From NCBI GenBank assembly GCA_014762585.1, contig JABURN010000257.1, positions 1-5,650 of the forward strand: a stretch of DNA of 5,650 bases, given 5' to 3'. A program made the position numbers and the translations under genes. The DNA is from Methylophaga sp. Its GTDB lineage: Bacteria > Pseudomonadota > Gammaproteobacteria > Nitrosococcales > Methylophagaceae. Of this stretch, positions 5,505 to 5,650 are shown piece after piece. The notes below the pieces were generated by a model. That model was not told where the DNA came from. It did not search any database and saw only the letters and a program-made list of their open reading frames with translations. Within the stretch, counting starts at the first letter, position 1; each line of letters begins with the position of its first letter.

Positions 5505-5650
5505 AGTGCAGCACCAGTTCCTTGAATACCAGTTTGTCAGCTTCCACATCGACATTAACGGTATCACCGGCCTTGACCTTGCAAGACAGCACGTCCTGCG
5601 CCAACGGGTTTTCAATCTCGTGCTGAATGACCCGTTTCAGCGGCCGTGCC
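5503..5650 (-). CDS. clpB: ClpB disaggregase, C-terminal end only
   Basis: ClpB is a hexameric AAA+ ATPase that, with DnaK/DnaJ/GrpE, pulls proteins out of aggregates. Only the last 48 residues and the stop are visible; the first complete codon is 5649-5647. ARPLKRVIQHEIENPLAQ matches the end of the second AAA+ domain, where the sensor-2 GAR Arg precedes PLKR and a helix ending in ENPLA. A short beta segment (VKAGDTVNVDVE) and the ending ELVLH replace the VAVQ-like ending of E. coli ClpB. The gene converges on cynS across 70 bp. Promoter and heat-shock control lie outside the window. The related ClpA and ClpC share the fold, but the PLKR-IENPLA wording favours ClpB. Confidence 0.88.
   Translation of the reverse strand, partial: ARPLKRVIQHEIENPLAQDVLSCKVKAGDTVNVDVEADKLVFKELVLH

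Noticed and set aside
5190..5615. 141-codon minus-strand frame at the right end
   Set aside because: Antisense to cynS, across both terminators and the clpB tail in a different frame from clpB; clearly not a gene.

Overview
The window (5,650 bp, moderate GC with AT-rich intergenic gaps) reads as chromosomal DNA of a motile, free-living gammaproteobacterium. The evidence is a CheR of the Pseudomonas-like type behind a sigma-28-type promoter, a membrane PAS-GGDEF-EAL protein, an oxidoreductase close to E. coli YbbO, and a ClpB tail. A marine or methylotrophic gammaproteobacterium such as Methylophaga would fit, but that genus guess is an impression and was not tested. There is no mobile element, CRISPR array, tRNA or rRNA, and no gene-free stretch over 300 bp. 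The longest gap, 173 bp (3911-4083), is rich in regulatory sequence.

Layout. Positions 1-714 (minus strand) carry most of cheR, the chemoreceptor methyltransferase, cut by the left edge; a near-consensus FliA promoter lies at 752-778. Divergently, 807-1676 (plus) is a YbbO-like short-chain dehydrogenase/reductase, followed after a 50-bp gap with an imperfect hairpin by 1727-3910 (plus), a 727-residue inner-membrane protein with HAMP-like, PAS, GGDEF and EAL segments. All motifs expected for making, sensing and breaking down cyclic di-GMP are present.

Positions 3911-4083 contain, in order, two arms of an NtrC-type dyad (TGCACCA and TGGTGCA), an AT-rich tract, a sigma-54-like -24/-12 element with GG-N10-GC spacing, and a 15-bp inverted repeat that runs from the -12 element to the ribosome binding site of the next gene. 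Then come a formate/nitrite-family (FNT) channel (4084-4929) and cyanase, cynS (4992-5432), 62 bp apart with a GC-rich hairpin between them. The right edge holds the last 48 codons of clpB on the minus strand. It converges on cynS across a 70-bp gap with two opposed intrinsic terminators, each T-tract overlapping the neighbour's stop codon.

How the genes may work together. The FNT-cynS pair looks like a compact nitrogen-scavenging unit: the channel would admit a small monovalent anion (cyanate is the attractive candidate; nitrite, formate and bicarbonate are alternatives) and cyanase would convert cyanate plus bicarbonate to ammonia and CO2. Sigma-54/NtrC-like control would link it to nitrogen limitation. 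This pairing, its regulatory region and the leader inverted repeat are the most interesting part of the window. CheR and the cyclic di-GMP protein both concern motility and lifestyle, but nothing seen here joins them in one transcription unit.
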